Source of the DNA: Flavisolibacter ginsenosidimutans
Lineage (GTDB): Bacteria > Bacteroidota > Bacteroidia > Chitinophagales > Chitinophagaceae
Direction of reading: 5' to 3'
DNA length: 64,000 nucleotides
Assembly (NCBI RefSeq): GCF_007970805.1
Contig: NZ_CP042433.1
Span: 4,464,001 to 4,528,000, forward strand
Positions 34,523 to 43,905 of this stretch are shown here, in pieces (the stretch's first letter is position 1; each line of letters opens with the position of its first letter). A program made the translations under genes and the position numbers. The notes beneath the pieces are model-generated. The model had not been told where the DNA came from. It was given only the letters and a program-made list of their open reading frames with translations, and searched no databases.

Positions 34523-35071
34523 ATGAGAAAGGCCCTGCTTCTTTTATTCTTTTTACCGCTTTTATGCTTTGGTCAAACCGCAACTTATTTTTCCCCCGAT
34601 GGCAGCGCAAATTTTGGCAAATATCTTTCTTATACCGGCTACAGCGTTAACTTTAGCGGGAATATAAGATTGGTTGAAAAGTTGTACGGCGGTCTCTCAA
34701 CCGGTGTACTGAAGATGCAGCCCTTTGTTGATAAATTAACTGTGCCGCTTTCGGCAAGAATTACATTTTTTACGGCCAGTGATGAAACGCAAATCGCTCC
34801 ATTCGGTTTGTTTGAAGTGGGCAAGTTGTTTTATTCGCAAGACAATTATGGTAACACAAGTTCGCAAACCATGGAAGGACGTCTGAGCTTTTTTACCGGC
34901 GTTGGCGTAAGGCTTACTTCGCAGCAAAGAACGCACTTGTTTTTTGCCCTTGGCTACGCTGGTTACGATTACGATCTTGTGTCGAAAACCGGACAAAATG
35001 CGACTACTTCTTCAAGGCCGTACAATTTCCGCCGCATTGCGCTGAAGCTTGGCTTGATGCTTCCGCATTAA
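34523..35071 (+). CDS. small outer-membrane beta-barrel-like protein
   Basis: A 182-aa exported protein with signal peptide MRKALLLLFFLPLLCFGQ. The remainder alternates hydrophobic and polar residues with several aromatic residues near strand ends (YFSPDGSANFGKYLS, YGGLSTGVLKM, FFTGVGVRLT, HLFFALGYAGYDYDL), and ends with a C-terminal strand LKLGLMLPH. This is characteristic of an 8-stranded-like small barrel. I do not recognise the family. It has no convincing operon partner. Confidence 0.72.
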   Translation: MRKALLLLFFLPLLCFGQTATYFSPDGSANFGKYLSYTGYSVNFSGNIRLVEKLYGGLSTGVLKMQPFVDKLTVPLSARITFFTASDETQIAPFGLFEVGKLFYSQDNYGNTSSQTMEGRLSFFTGVGVRLTSQQRTHLFFALGYAGYDYDLVSKTGQNATTSSRPYNFRRIALKLGLMLPH

Positions 35072-35439
35072 ATTTTACTGTGTATTTATGCATTGATGCT
35101 TTGAGCCGAATATCTTTCTGCCGGTTGCTGCTTTGTGTTGTATCGCCATAAACAAGCGGCGTTAGGAGGTACCCAAGAGATTTTATCCAGGCACTTTACC
35201 TTTATCCATATCACAAAAACTTATACGTTGCCCGGTCAACGGCGCTTTAGAGAGCAGCTAATCTGTTCGCGCTGCAAGGGAAAATAGCAGAAACAGAAAG
35301 CCCAATCGGCGGTTCATGGTCTCAATTTAGTTTTCGCAAACGGTTGGGAGAAAGTGAGGGGAATCTATACAAAATAAGGGCGATAGATTTAACGAGAATG
35401 TAAAGAAGAGATACGGCCCTTTTTCCCATCTTTGCGGGC
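35072..35439. other. intergenic; promoter-like box before the 94-aa gene
   Basis: No gene is seen. A -7-like box CATCTTTG (35428-35435) sits just before the 35440 start codon, one mismatch to TAnnTTTG, so the mRNA would have almost no leader. Confidence 0.4.
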
Positions 35440-35724
35440 ATGATAAAATTTGGTACAAGAGTGGTGTGCACCAACGATGTTTTCACAGAAGAACAAAAGG
35501 CAATGATACCAAGCCGCCCGGTGCTTGATCAGCATTACACAGTTGACGAGGTACTCATTACCCGCAGGGGCAAAGCTGTAACGCTTGTAGAACTGGATAA
35601 TCCCTCTCTTCCTCATCCCACTGGCCTCGGAACCTTTGTCCCTTCCTTCGACGTCAACAGGTTTCGTGAGCTGAATGAAATGCCAGAAGAAGTCGTAAAA
35701 GAAGCGTTGCAAGAAGCAATTTAA
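35440..35724 (+). CDS. 94-aa hypothetical protein
   Basis: A soluble small protein (MIKFGTRVVCTNDVFTEEQK; ends VVKEALQEAI). The N-terminal third looks like a beta-rich module and the remainder a helical tail with EMPEEVVKEAL. It fits the class of small Bacteroidota proteins read as conserved hypotheticals, but I cannot name a family. The immediate upstream -7 box and clean codon structure support it. Confidence 0.65.
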   Translation: MIKFGTRVVCTNDVFTEEQKAMIPSRPVLDQHYTVDEVLITRRGKAVTLVELDNPSLPHPTGLGTFVPSFDVNRFRELNEMPEEVVKEALQEAI

Positions 35725-36376
35725 ATGATTATAAAGCCGGATGCAACCTGAAAATGTTCACGGTTGCGACCCGGACTGGATTTAAATCAGGACATCCCGC
35801 ATTTACTCAGAGAAATTTATAGACCTTTGACTATTGGATAGGCCTCTGACTTCAAAGGGTTTCTACCCCTCATAATGGTAAACACATTAAATTCTAAGCA
35901 GCAGCCTATCCTTTTTATTAAGCCAGAATAGATTTCTTTGTAATCGTCCTCACGATCAAATTCTGACAACGATAAAGATCCGCTTTTGCTTTTACTGCCC
36001 ACCTGCTATCTTGCCGTGGTACTCAATTATGAAAGGTTTTTCTTCCGCATTTTCAGCGAAGTTTTTGCCTTCATTTACTATTTAGCAAATTATTTTTAAA
36101 GAGAAGCAGTTCACACCCTCTTGGTTTGTTCTTTTCGATGTAGCCTGAAAGGATAAAAGCCCAAAACCACGCCTCATAAGCGTATTGCAGCATTGGTGTA
36201 ATCAAGTTGGCGGACAAGGGTGTTGGTTTGAAAGCAGACGTCCCTTTTGTTCACCCATACAGAAAAATCTTGTCCGGAGGACTCGCATTTCCTCCGCCCC
36301 TTGTATACTGCAAAAACTGCAGAAGTTTGCTTGCCGACGTATAAAAAAGGTAGTTGTAAAAGGGAAGGCAGCTCAG
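35725..36376. other. intergenic, no supported gene
   Basis: A 61-codon minus-strand open frame (35817-36002) and a 77-codon plus-strand frame (36185-36418) have no recognisable pattern. The latter includes GGQGCWFESRRP, which looks like a translated tRNA-like sequence, but no complete cloverleaf is found. Confidence 0.5.
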
Positions 36377-36616
36377 TTAAAACGGCAGCGGAATGTTCGC
36401 AAGGTAAGGGCTGAGTAGGTCGGTGGAATCAAAGGGCATGAGCTCGGTGATGTAATTGTAATTTACGTGGTAAAACACTTCAACGTAAAAGCTACCCAAT
36501 TGATAAAGCAGGACCTTAAACTTGGGCAAGTCGCGTCCGGCAACGCAAACAGCTTGTTCGGTAAGGGCGCTTAGCCGCTCCGCATATGGCAACAATGTAA
36601 ATTCTTCCACCGTCAT
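36377..36616 (-). CDS. 79-aa hypothetical protein of a Bacteroidota small-protein family
   Basis: I start this at the ATG at 36616 (MTVEEFTLLPYAERLSALTE); the upstream 71 residues of the longer frame are low-quality. The body (FKVLLYQLGSFYVEVFYHVNYNYITELMPF) matches the pattern of short Bacteroidota hypotheticals with the YQ---FYVEV-Y---N-I core. Soluble; function unknown. It is alone on its strand. Confidence 0.7.
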   Translation of the reverse strand: MTVEEFTLLPYAERLSALTEQAVCVAGRDLPKFKVLLYQLGSFYVEVFYHVNYNYITELMPFDSTDLLSPYLANIPLPF

Positions 36617-37245
36617 GCAAATTGAATTTTTAGTTGGGCGCATTTGGCAACCACGAAAACATTGGATTGTGATTAGCAGCAGAATCGGTGGTGGGTGTTT
36701 TCGGGCAGGATAGAGGTGTATTGATCGGAATTCCCGTTGCAAAGGAACAATGCGCATCCTGTATATGCAAGAGCCGGAACTAAAAAAGATAAAAAGGAAT
36801 AGTCCAGTGAACTGTTTGTGTTTTCGCAGCAAAAAGCCCTCGTAGAAACGAAGGCCTGAGAAAAATCCAATATCCTATGAAAAACCTGCCGCAAAGATGG
36901 GCGTTGCATTAAAAAAAACAATCCGGGGATTCTCCCCGGTACAGCGGGAAAATTCACGGTAGTAACCATCCGTTTTGGGAACAAAAGCCTTCGTAAAAAA
37001 CAGGAGCTGGTCTAAAAACAACTGCGCAATAAGGGAAAGAATTTGAAGATAATAATTGCATGTTGCCGGTAACGAATTTTCTAAAATCTTCTTGTCTGCA
37101 GTTGTTTTGTCCTAAACACAATTAAGACAACGGCAATCGGTGCGGGTACCTTTCAAGCAAATGTGCTTGCTCGCCTTGCAGCATTTTTATGGCAGCGGCG
37201 TTTTTCTTCACGTTGTTTAAATCAATTACCGAGCATTGAACAAGA
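36617..37245. other. intergenic, no supported gene
   Basis: Only short, unconvincing reading frames (for example 36673-36984 minus). No repeat copy or strong hairpin with a T-run was noticed here. Confidence 0.5.
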
Positions 37246-37464
37246 TTAATAGGCGACCGTGAAAACCTCCAAAATGATTAAAAGGATACCGATGATAATT
37301 GCGTGGTTGCTGCGATAGCGGTGAGGCTTCCTGAGGCCCCTGTCAAAGAAAACTACGCTGCTCAACAAAAACAGGCAGGCCAAGAAATACTTCATCAGTT
37401 CGTGTTTTGGTGTGTGCAATTTAAAGACGAGGTAAATGGTCATTACAAAAGCAGGTAAGACCAA
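37246..37464 (-). CDS. 72-aa small membrane protein, unknown
   Basis: Two or three hydrophobic helices (MVLPAFVMTIYLVF; KYFLACLFLLSSVVFFD; HAIIIGILLIILEVFTVAY) with a basic loop GLRKPHRYRSN between the last two. An internal ATG at 37395 would give 49 aa with two helices. The regular topology supports a real membrane protein. No family or neighbour link. Confidence 0.5.
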   Translation of the reverse strand: MVLPAFVMTIYLVFKLHTPKHELMKYFLACLFLLSSVVFFDRGLRKPHRYRSNHAIIIGILLIILEVFTVAY

Positions 37465-37619
37465 AAGCGAAGCGCTTGGTTTAATCAGGGCTTAGACTCC
37501 GCAGGAAAAGACTTTAAACGAAAAGCCCCTGTAAAAACAGGCTGCTTCTAAGTCACTTTATTTCAGGAAAGCCGTCGCAGGTTTTTCATCCTTCTCTGCT
37601 GTAGTTTATTTTTTACCGG

Positions 37620-37892
37620 CTAACGAGAGGAAATTGTTTTTTCAATCTCGCTTTTCAAGTCCGGTGTAACGGCACTTAATTCGGGTTCGAAGCAAATGCC
37701 GTTTTTTGATTTTGAATTGGGTGAAAGCGTTACGTCAAGATAACCTCCCTCGGAATTAATTCTGTCGGCAAACGGTTTGTACTTCGCTTGTATTTCTTTT
37801 GCATAAGAAAGAAGATCTTCCCTTTTAAATTGACCTTCGTCGAGGCGGTAAGGCTGGCCGTTGTGCCAATATTGTACTCTAATTTCACTCAT
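37620..37892 (-). CDS. 90-aa hypothetical protein
   Basis: I start at the ATG at 37892 (MSEIRVQYWHNGQPYRLDEG), as the upstream extension overlaps the neighbouring gene. It is soluble; the N-terminus may be a small beta hairpin (HNGQPYRLDEGQF) and the rest helical. It probably belongs with the gene just upstream (37933-38361) in one unit. Function unknown. Confidence 0.65.
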   Translation of the reverse strand: MSEIRVQYWHNGQPYRLDEGQFKREDLLSYAKEIQAKYKPFADRINSEGGYLDVTLSPNSKSKNGICFEPELSAVTPDLKSEIEKTISSR

Positions 37893-37932
37893 GATGCGGC
37901 ATAATTTTAAATTGATTAAAAAATAGGGAAGG

Positions 37933-38361
37933 CTATTTACCCTCTTCGATGTAAGAATTTTTGTTTGCGTTTTCAATCACCGTGTCCATGCCCTGTAAAA
38001 GCAAATTTGCCTTCAGCAGGGTAGTTTTCATCTTGTAGGCCACCTCCGACGACGGTGCCAGTTCGCTGTACACGTCGCGTTCTTTTTTTGATGCGTTTGA
38101 AGCCACGCAGCCAACGACAAGGCCTGCGAAAAAAACTAGCGGCAGAGAGTAGTCTTTAATTCCTCGTTTTGCTGGATGCAATGGTATCCAACGAAGTTTT
38201 TGCCCCGCCCGACTCCCTGCATCACCGGTTAATGTCTCGAGTGCTTCTGCCGTAGGCTCGCTGTTGTGAATGCCGTTTGCGACGTGTGCTTGTTTCCCAT
38301 TCAAGGGAACCGCTTCTGCGCCTCTGAAATATATGGCCATAAACCATTTTTTAATTGTCAA
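37933..38361 (-). CDS. 142-aa hypothetical protein with a single hydrophobic segment
   Basis: An N-terminal polar stretch, then a hydrophobic segment SLPLVFFAGLVVGCVASN (residues about 72-90) resembling a lipobox (VVGC) in the middle of the protein, then a polar helical tail (ERDVYSELAPSSEVAYKM). If the real start were nearer to the hydrophobic part it would be a lipoprotein, but no ATG is close to it. The gene call is uncertain. Confidence 0.5.
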   Translation of the reverse strand: MTIKKWFMAIYFRGAEAVPLNGKQAHVANGIHNSEPTAEALETLTGDAGSRAGQKLRWIPLHPAKRGIKDYSLPLVFFAGLVVGCVASNASKKERDVYSELAPSSEVAYKMKTTLLKANLLLQGMDTVIENANKNSYIEEGK

Positions 38362-39348
38362 CAGCTTTCATCTGTGGGTGGTGTTGTATCAAAGTGCTTA
38401 GGCGAACAATCCGATTAAAAAAGCAAAAGAAGTAAGGTCAACAGCAATCCTTTCAAAAGGGAGGAATCGGCAAGGGCAGGATTGTGAATGCTTGCGATTA
38501 AGAAATCAAATGCACTTCGTTAAAAGTACACAAAGTAACGCAACAACCAAATCATCCTGGTTTGTTCGCAAAAAATGAAATCGCTACTCAATGTCTACAT
38601 TCCTAAGCGTAACAGCGCATCGGGTGGAGCATAGCGGACAAAGGTCGAACGAGTTATTACTGGACTTAGTGATATTATCCTATTTAATGAGTTGATTAAT
38701 ATTTATTTAGAGTTTCGGGGCTCACCTTGAAGGTGGTTCGAGCTTTGTCTCCCATTCTATCCGGGTGAATTTGGAGCCTTTGATATATTGAAGGTCAATG
38801 CACTCAAGTTGTGTTGATAACAGTACGGCAAAAGCCAGTCTAATAGTTTCGAACTAACCAAGATTTTTGAACGCTTTTTTTCGAATTGTTTAATTGGCTG
38901 TATTGAGTTCTCTTATGCTTTGCGTTGCGGTTTGCCACAGACCTGTGCATTCCATTTCGCCTTCGCTTGTACGTACAAAAGCAATACGAGTCCAAACCCT
39001 ATTGTAAGATAGAGCGCCGCTTGAACGCATTCAAACCCACGGTGACAGAGGAAGCTTAGCAAAGTATCAACTCGATCTTGTTAACCTTTTCGGCTCAATA
39101 TCACGCCATCGCCAACATTGGCCAACTCTCGATGGCCGCCGCTGTCAGTCGTTTGTTTGCTTACCAAGAAGTTTACTTGCACTAACCACAATCAATGGTT
39201 TGTACTGACGACCATCATTGAAAATACATATTCAACAATCTATATTCGAATTCGCAAAGTTGATCAATCCCTTCCGAAACAAAACTTCTTAATCCCGCTC
39301 TGTTTAAATGCCGGTGCTGCTTTCTTAAAACCATCATTAAAACCTACA
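38362..39348. other. intergenic region before the RHS gene
   Basis: Apart from repeat copy D (38623-38764) I see no gene here. The 5' 77 codons of the RHS open frame (39118-39348) read as random sequence and are treated as non-coding. Confidence 0.5.
38623..38764. repeat. dispersed repeat, copy D (no hairpin)
   Basis: Shares GGTGGAGCATAGCGGAC and AAAGGTCGAAC with the left side, and CGAGCTTTGTCTCCCATTCT on the right, with the internal ATATTAT-containing stretch of copies B and C. It lacks the upstream 12-bp hairpin of the other three copies. Confidence 0.7.
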
Positions 39349-42300
39349 ATGATGAAACATTATTCAATTCTATGGGCAAAACCGCCCAAACCGCTGCTTA
39401 TGCCGGTTCTCCTTGTTATGGCTGGCGTTTTCCTGCTTCCGCCGAAAACTTTCAGCCAGCAAAAGCAAACAATTGAAAAGGCCGAATGCAAGATTGCTTA
39501 TGACGGTAAATCCTACCAGCTTAAACCTACGGACGGCGGCTACTTTCAGCGGCTCGACGGTGTGCAGCCCAACAGCGTACTGCCTATTGAAGTAGCATAT
39601 CCCGATGCAAAAGCCGGGGAAAAAGTAGTAGCGCAGGTACTGGATGGCGGCAAACTGGATGAAGGCGTTTTTGTAAAAGCCATTTCCCTGGATGCAGACA
39701 AAAAATGTGTGTTCAACTTTACTACAACGGACCAATTGGGCTTGTTTCGGGTTTTGCTAACCAATGGTTTTGACGAAAAAGTGATACAGGTATGGGTGAA
39801 CGGCACTGCGCACCAATATCACCGAACTGCCGCAGACTCCAGTAGCTGCCCGCTTTGCGGGAACAACAAAAAGAACAGATGTATACCCTGTGAAGAGGAA
39901 GGCATTAACCTTTTTGACCCTTATAACGGGAATGTTACCCGTGCCATGCGTGATTTGGAAATATGGGGAGCTGTGGGAGAAATTCCGATGGTAATGACAA
40001 GGCATTACAACAGCCGTGACATTCCCCGTAGCTGGCAACCAGCCTTTAACTACCTGCTTTTTGATGCCGGGACAAATTCATCCGGGCAGGCAAAAATAGA
40101 CCTGCATTACCCGGATGATGATGCGACCACTACTTTTACCCAGAGTACTTCAGACCCCACAAAATGGTTGCCTCTACCGGGGGTAGATAGCCGTCTTTTT
40201 CAATATGGCAATGACTTTTACCTGCAACTGGCTAACGGTCACCGTTACCGGTTTGAGAAAGTCGTGATTGGAACGGCAACGCATTTTTTTCTTCGCGAAC
40301 TCCGCGACCAGTTCCAGAATGTTTATACCGTTACTTACGACAATATCAACTACAAAAAACGGATTACAGAGCCGGCCGGAAGGTATTTGGAGATCACCTT
40401 TTCGCCACGAACACAGATAAGCGACCCGCTGCAGGCAATTACCAGCGATGGGCGCAGCTTACACTACAACTACGATACGGTAAGCGATGGTTTGCTCCAG
40501 CATATCCGGTTGCGCTCAGCAGCCTATGGAGATGGCACGCAGGCGCAATACGAGTACAGCCAGATTGCTCCTGGGATGAAATTCGATCTGGCACATGCTG
40601 TTGATCCCCGCCTGAATAATGAAGCCACCAATATGCGATACAGCTATGCCGGAAACGGTGTGGGGATTGCCGGCATTATTCACCAGGAAAAAAATGGCCT
40701 AACCGGCCAAGTGATGGCTACGCTGGATGCAAGTGGCGACGACAGAAAGGTACTGTACGCCAATGGCAGTATTCATACGATCAACATGCCGGACAGCCTG
40801 GCGGGTTCCGTTAACAAACGCACCGATGGCGCGAGGGCTACCACACAATATACCTATGACGACAATGGACTGGGATTTCTGCAAACGGTTACCGATGCCT
40901 TGGGTAGAACCACTACTTATAATGCGAAAACCATCTATGGCAATCCTTTGAAAATTACTTATCCTGATGGCAGCACGGAAGAATGGACAAGAGATACGCT
41001 GGACCTTGTGCTCACCTACAAGGATCATCTGGGAAGGATGACCACTTACACCCGCGACATCCGGCACCGGCCAACCCGGATTGATTATCCCGACGGAACC
41101 TTTGAAACCTTCACCTATAACAATTTTAGCGAGGTGCTGGATCACCGCCGGAAAAACGGCTGTACAGAACATTTCGCTTACAATGCCACTGGTCTTAAAA
41201 CCAGCTTTGCGGATTGTGCAGGAAATGTAACTGCTTACGCATACGATGCAGCCGACCGTCTGGCGCAAGTAACCGATGCAAGAGATAACACTACCAAATA
41301 TGAATACAACGAAAGAGGCCTGCTGACAAAGATGATCAATGCTGATAACAGCTTTAAAACTTATACCTATGATGCTTTTGGCAACCGCCTGACGGAAACC
41401 AATGAACTGGGCAAAACATGGTCAACTTCTTACGATGAATTTAAACGGCCAAAGACAAAGAAAGATCCGCTAAACAGAATGACCACTTACTCCTACGACC
41501 TGCCGGGCGGCGTTTGCGGCTGCAGCCATGAAAAGAATACTCCTACCAAGATTACGTTGCCCAGTGGCAGAATGACCACTTATACCTATGATGTGGAGTG
41601 GCGAAAGATTGGCGAAATGGTTGGTGCAGGTTCAGCCGATGCCGCTACAACCAGTTATCAATACAATTTGAAAGGCAACCTTGACACAATAGTTGATCCT
41701 CGAGGTAGATTGTGGAAGAAAGAATACGACACAAGAGACCGGCTGAAAGCAGACGTTGATCCCCTGAACCACCGCACCGAATACACATACGATGCAAAGG
41801 GAAATCAACTAACATTAAGACGGGCTGATGGCGGTATATCCAACTATACCTACGACGTGATGGACCGCCGGATAAAAGAGGTTGACCCAAAAGCGCAGCA
41901 AACACAATGGGCTTATGATGCGGAGGGCAACATGATCAAGCTCACGGACCCTAAAGGCAATGAATACAACTTTTCGTATGATGTTTTGAACAGGAAAACG
42001 AAGATGATTTACCCGGCGGGAAGCTTTGAGCAATATGCCTACGATGCCGTCAGCAACCTGGCTACTTACCGCAACCGCAGAGGGGATGTGAGGACTTATA
42101 CTTACGACAACCGCAACCGTGAAATTTTAAGCGACTGGAGCGACGCCACACCGGATGTTAGTAAAACTTACGATGCGGCCAGCCGGATTACCCGAATCGC
42201 CAGTTCTGTAAGTGATATGCAATACACTTACAGCGATGCCAACGAAGTGCTGCTCGAAAGCACCAACGTGACAGGCACGGGGCCAAAAGTGGTTTCGTAT

Positions 42301-43761
42301 TCGTACAATGCCGACGGGCTAAGAAGTATCTTAATTGAACCATCGGGGCTATGGGTTAATTACGATTATACCGGCAGAAACCAGATGTCCACGATTGGTA
42401 CGTTAACGACACCGTGCATTGCAAGCTACACGTATGATCTTAACGGGAACAGGATTGGTAAAGTACTGAACAACGGAACCAACACGCTTTACACGTACAA
42501 CGATGACAACAACCTGCTAAGCCTCGATAACCGCAAGGGAACTGTCTCTTTTGCAAAATACAATTATGACTATGATGCAGTACACCGGCGGAAATACGTG
42601 CAGTATGATAACGCCAATGGTGATGTATATGCTTACGATCCCATTGACCAGGTAACTGATGTAAAATACAATGTGACCAATCCCGATGGCACACCCGGCG
42701 CACCGGCAAGAGCAGTGAACTATCTGTGGGATCCGGCGGGTAACCGCACAACCGTTACCGACAACAGTGTGCCGACCAATTATCTAACCAATATCTTAAA
42801 CCAGTACACAGCCGTTGGTGCTAACCCGGCAACCTATGACGCTAACGGAAACCTGGCAACTTATAACTTCTGGACCTATACCTACGATGCACAGAACCGC
42901 CTGATTAGAGCAGAACAAGGGCCAAGTGTGATCGAGTTCCAATACGATGGACGGAACCGCTGCGTAAAGCGAAGCTCCTTTGGTAACCCAGTTTATTACT
43001 ACTACGACGGTTGGAGCTTGATTGAAGAAAGAGATGGATCAGGTGCAGTTATAAACAGTTATCTGAATGGCGACAGGATAGATGAAATTATTTCAAAGAC
43101 ATCGCCTGCCAATACGGTTTATTACCATTATAATGGACTGGGTAGCGTGGTGCGGTTAACAGATAATGCCGGAAATGTGGTTGAGAAATATAATTATGAT
43201 GTATTTGGAGCAGCAACAATTAAAAATGCTGCAGGCACTGTTATTCCTTTCAGCAACTATAGCAACCGCTTCATGTTTACTGGTAGAGAATACATTTCAC
43301 AGGTTGACTTGTATGACTACCGAAATCGAATGTACCACCAAACCTTAGGAAGGTTTATGCAGACAGATCTAATAAGGTTTGATGCAAATGATTATAATCT
43401 TTATAGAATTGCTAAAAACAATACTGTGAATGTTTCTGACCCGACAGGATTAGTGCCACCAGACATGTTGTGTGAAGTTGACCATTCTTCAACTTTTTGG
43501 AAATGGCCTTCTACATTACCATTTAATGATATGAGTTACTACGGGCAAGCTCTACAAGCATTTGAAAATGCTTATACTAGCAAGTTTTGGGTCGAATTCA
43601 GTCAGAAGTGTGCATCCTTTACATGTGAAGATAAACAATGCAAATGCGTCTTGGTTAAGGTCGAGACCACCGACGCTGATTGTTACCGGTATTACGACGG
43701 TAAAGAAGATTTATGGCGTTGCAGTGGAAATTTTAGGCCCAAATGTGCATGTAAAAAATAA
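39349..43761 (+). CDS. RHS/YD-repeat protein with a variable Cys-rich C-terminal tip
   Basis: About 1,470 aa. I use the ATG at 39349 (MMKHYSILWAKPP) followed by a hydrophobic signal (PLLMPVLLVMAGVFLLPP). A Cys pair motif CPLCGNNKKNRCIPC near residues 166-182 precedes VTRHYNSR-like RHS start sequence. YD repeats (for example YTYDAFGNRLTE, YDYDAVHRRKYV) run to about residue 1290, and the RHS core ends with FTGREY, YDYRNRMYHQTLGRFMQTD and DPTGL near residue 1364. After it comes a tip of about 100 residues with about a dozen Cys, unlike the repeats. RHS proteins form shells that encapsulate C-terminal toxins used in interbacterial competition. No immunity gene follows directly (next gene starts 144 bp later and encodes a secreted protein). 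Confidence 0.9.
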   Translation: MMKHYSILWAKPPKPLLMPVLLVMAGVFLLPPKTFSQQKQTIEKAECKIAYDGKSYQLKPTDGGYFQRLDGVQPNSVLPIEVAYPDAKAGEKVVAQVLDGGKLDEGVFVKAISLDADKKCVFNFTTTDQLGLFRVLLTNGFDEKVIQVWVNGTAHQYHRTAADSSSCPLCGNNKKNRCIPCEEEGINLFDPYNGNVTRAMRDLEIWGAVGEIPMVMTRHYNSRDIPRSWQPAFNYLLFDAGTNSSGQAKIDLHYPDDDATTTFTQSTSDPTKWLPLPGVDSRLFQYGNDFYLQLANGHRYRFEKVVIGTATHFFLRELRDQFQNVYTVTYDNINYKKRITEPAGRYLEITFSPRTQISDPLQAITSDGRSLHYNYDTVSDGLLQHIRLRSAAYGDGTQAQYEYSQIAPGMKFDLAHAVDPRLNNEATNMRYSYAGNGVGIAGIIHQEKNGLTGQVMATLDASGDDRKVLYANGSIHTINMPDSLAGSVNKRTDGARATTQYTYDDNGLGFLQTVTDALGRTTTYNAKTIYGNPLKITYPDGSTEEWTRDTLDLVLTYKDHLGRMTTYTRDIRHRPTRIDYPDGTFETFTYNNFSEVLDHRRKNGCTEHFAYNATGLKTSFADCAGNVTAYAYDAADRLAQVTDARDNTTKYEYNERGLLTKMINADNSFKTYTYDAFGNRLTETNELGKTWSTSYDEFKRPKTKKDPLNRMTTYSYDLPGGVCGCSHEKNTPTKITLPSGRMTTYTYDVEWRKIGEMVGAGSADAATTSYQYNLKGNLDTIVDPRGRLWKKEYDTRDRLKADVDPLNHRTEYTYDAKGNQLTLRRADGGISNYTYDVMDRRIKEVDPKAQQTQWAYDAEGNMIKLTDPKGNEYNFSYDVLNRKTKMIYPAGSFEQYAYDAVSNLATYRNRRGDVRTYTYDNRNREILSDWSDATPDVSKTYDAASRITRIASSVSDMQYTYSDANEVLLESTNVTGTGPKVVSYSYNADGLRSILIEPSGLWVNYDYTGRNQMSTIGTLTTPCIASYTYDLNGNRIGKVLNNGTNTLYTYNDDNNLLSLDNRKGTVSFAKYNYDYDAVHRRKYVQYDNANGDVYAYDPIDQVTDVKYNVTNPDGTPGAPARAVNYLWDPAGNRTTVTDNSVPTNYLTNILNQYTAVGANPATYDANGNLATYNFWTYTYDAQNRLIRAEQGPSVIEFQYDGRNRCVKRSSFGNPVYYYYDGWSLIEERDGSGAVINSYLNGDRIDEIISKTSPANTVYYHYNGLGSVVRLTDNAGNVVEKYNYDVFGAATIKNAAGTVIPFSNYSNRFMFTGREYISQVDLYDYRNRMYHQTLGRFMQTDLIRFDANDYNLYRIAKNNTVNVSDPTGLVPPDMLCEVDHSSTFWKWPSTLPFNDMSYYGQALQAFENAYTSKFWVEFSQKCASFTCEDKQCKCVLVKVETTDADCYRYYDGKEDLWRCSGNFRPKCACKK

Positions 43762-43905
43762 TCTAAACGATCTCTCTTCCTTCCCCTTAAATCGCACCTT
43801 ACAAAGGCTCTGAGTAGGCGGGCAGACCCATCGAAAAACACACAACTCCACCAATCCCAACCCCACGAAACAAAAACTAATTCAATCATAACAAAACGCC
43901 TCAAC

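Noticed and set aside
35817-36002. 61-codon minus-strand frame.
   Set aside because: No recognisable pattern and no neighbouring gene.
36185-36418. Plus-strand frame containing GGQGCWFESRRP, reminiscent of a translated tRNA sequence.
   Set aside because: No complete cloverleaf (D-arm, anticodon arm, T-arm, CCA end) could be fitted by eye, so I do not call a tRNA or tRNA fragment.
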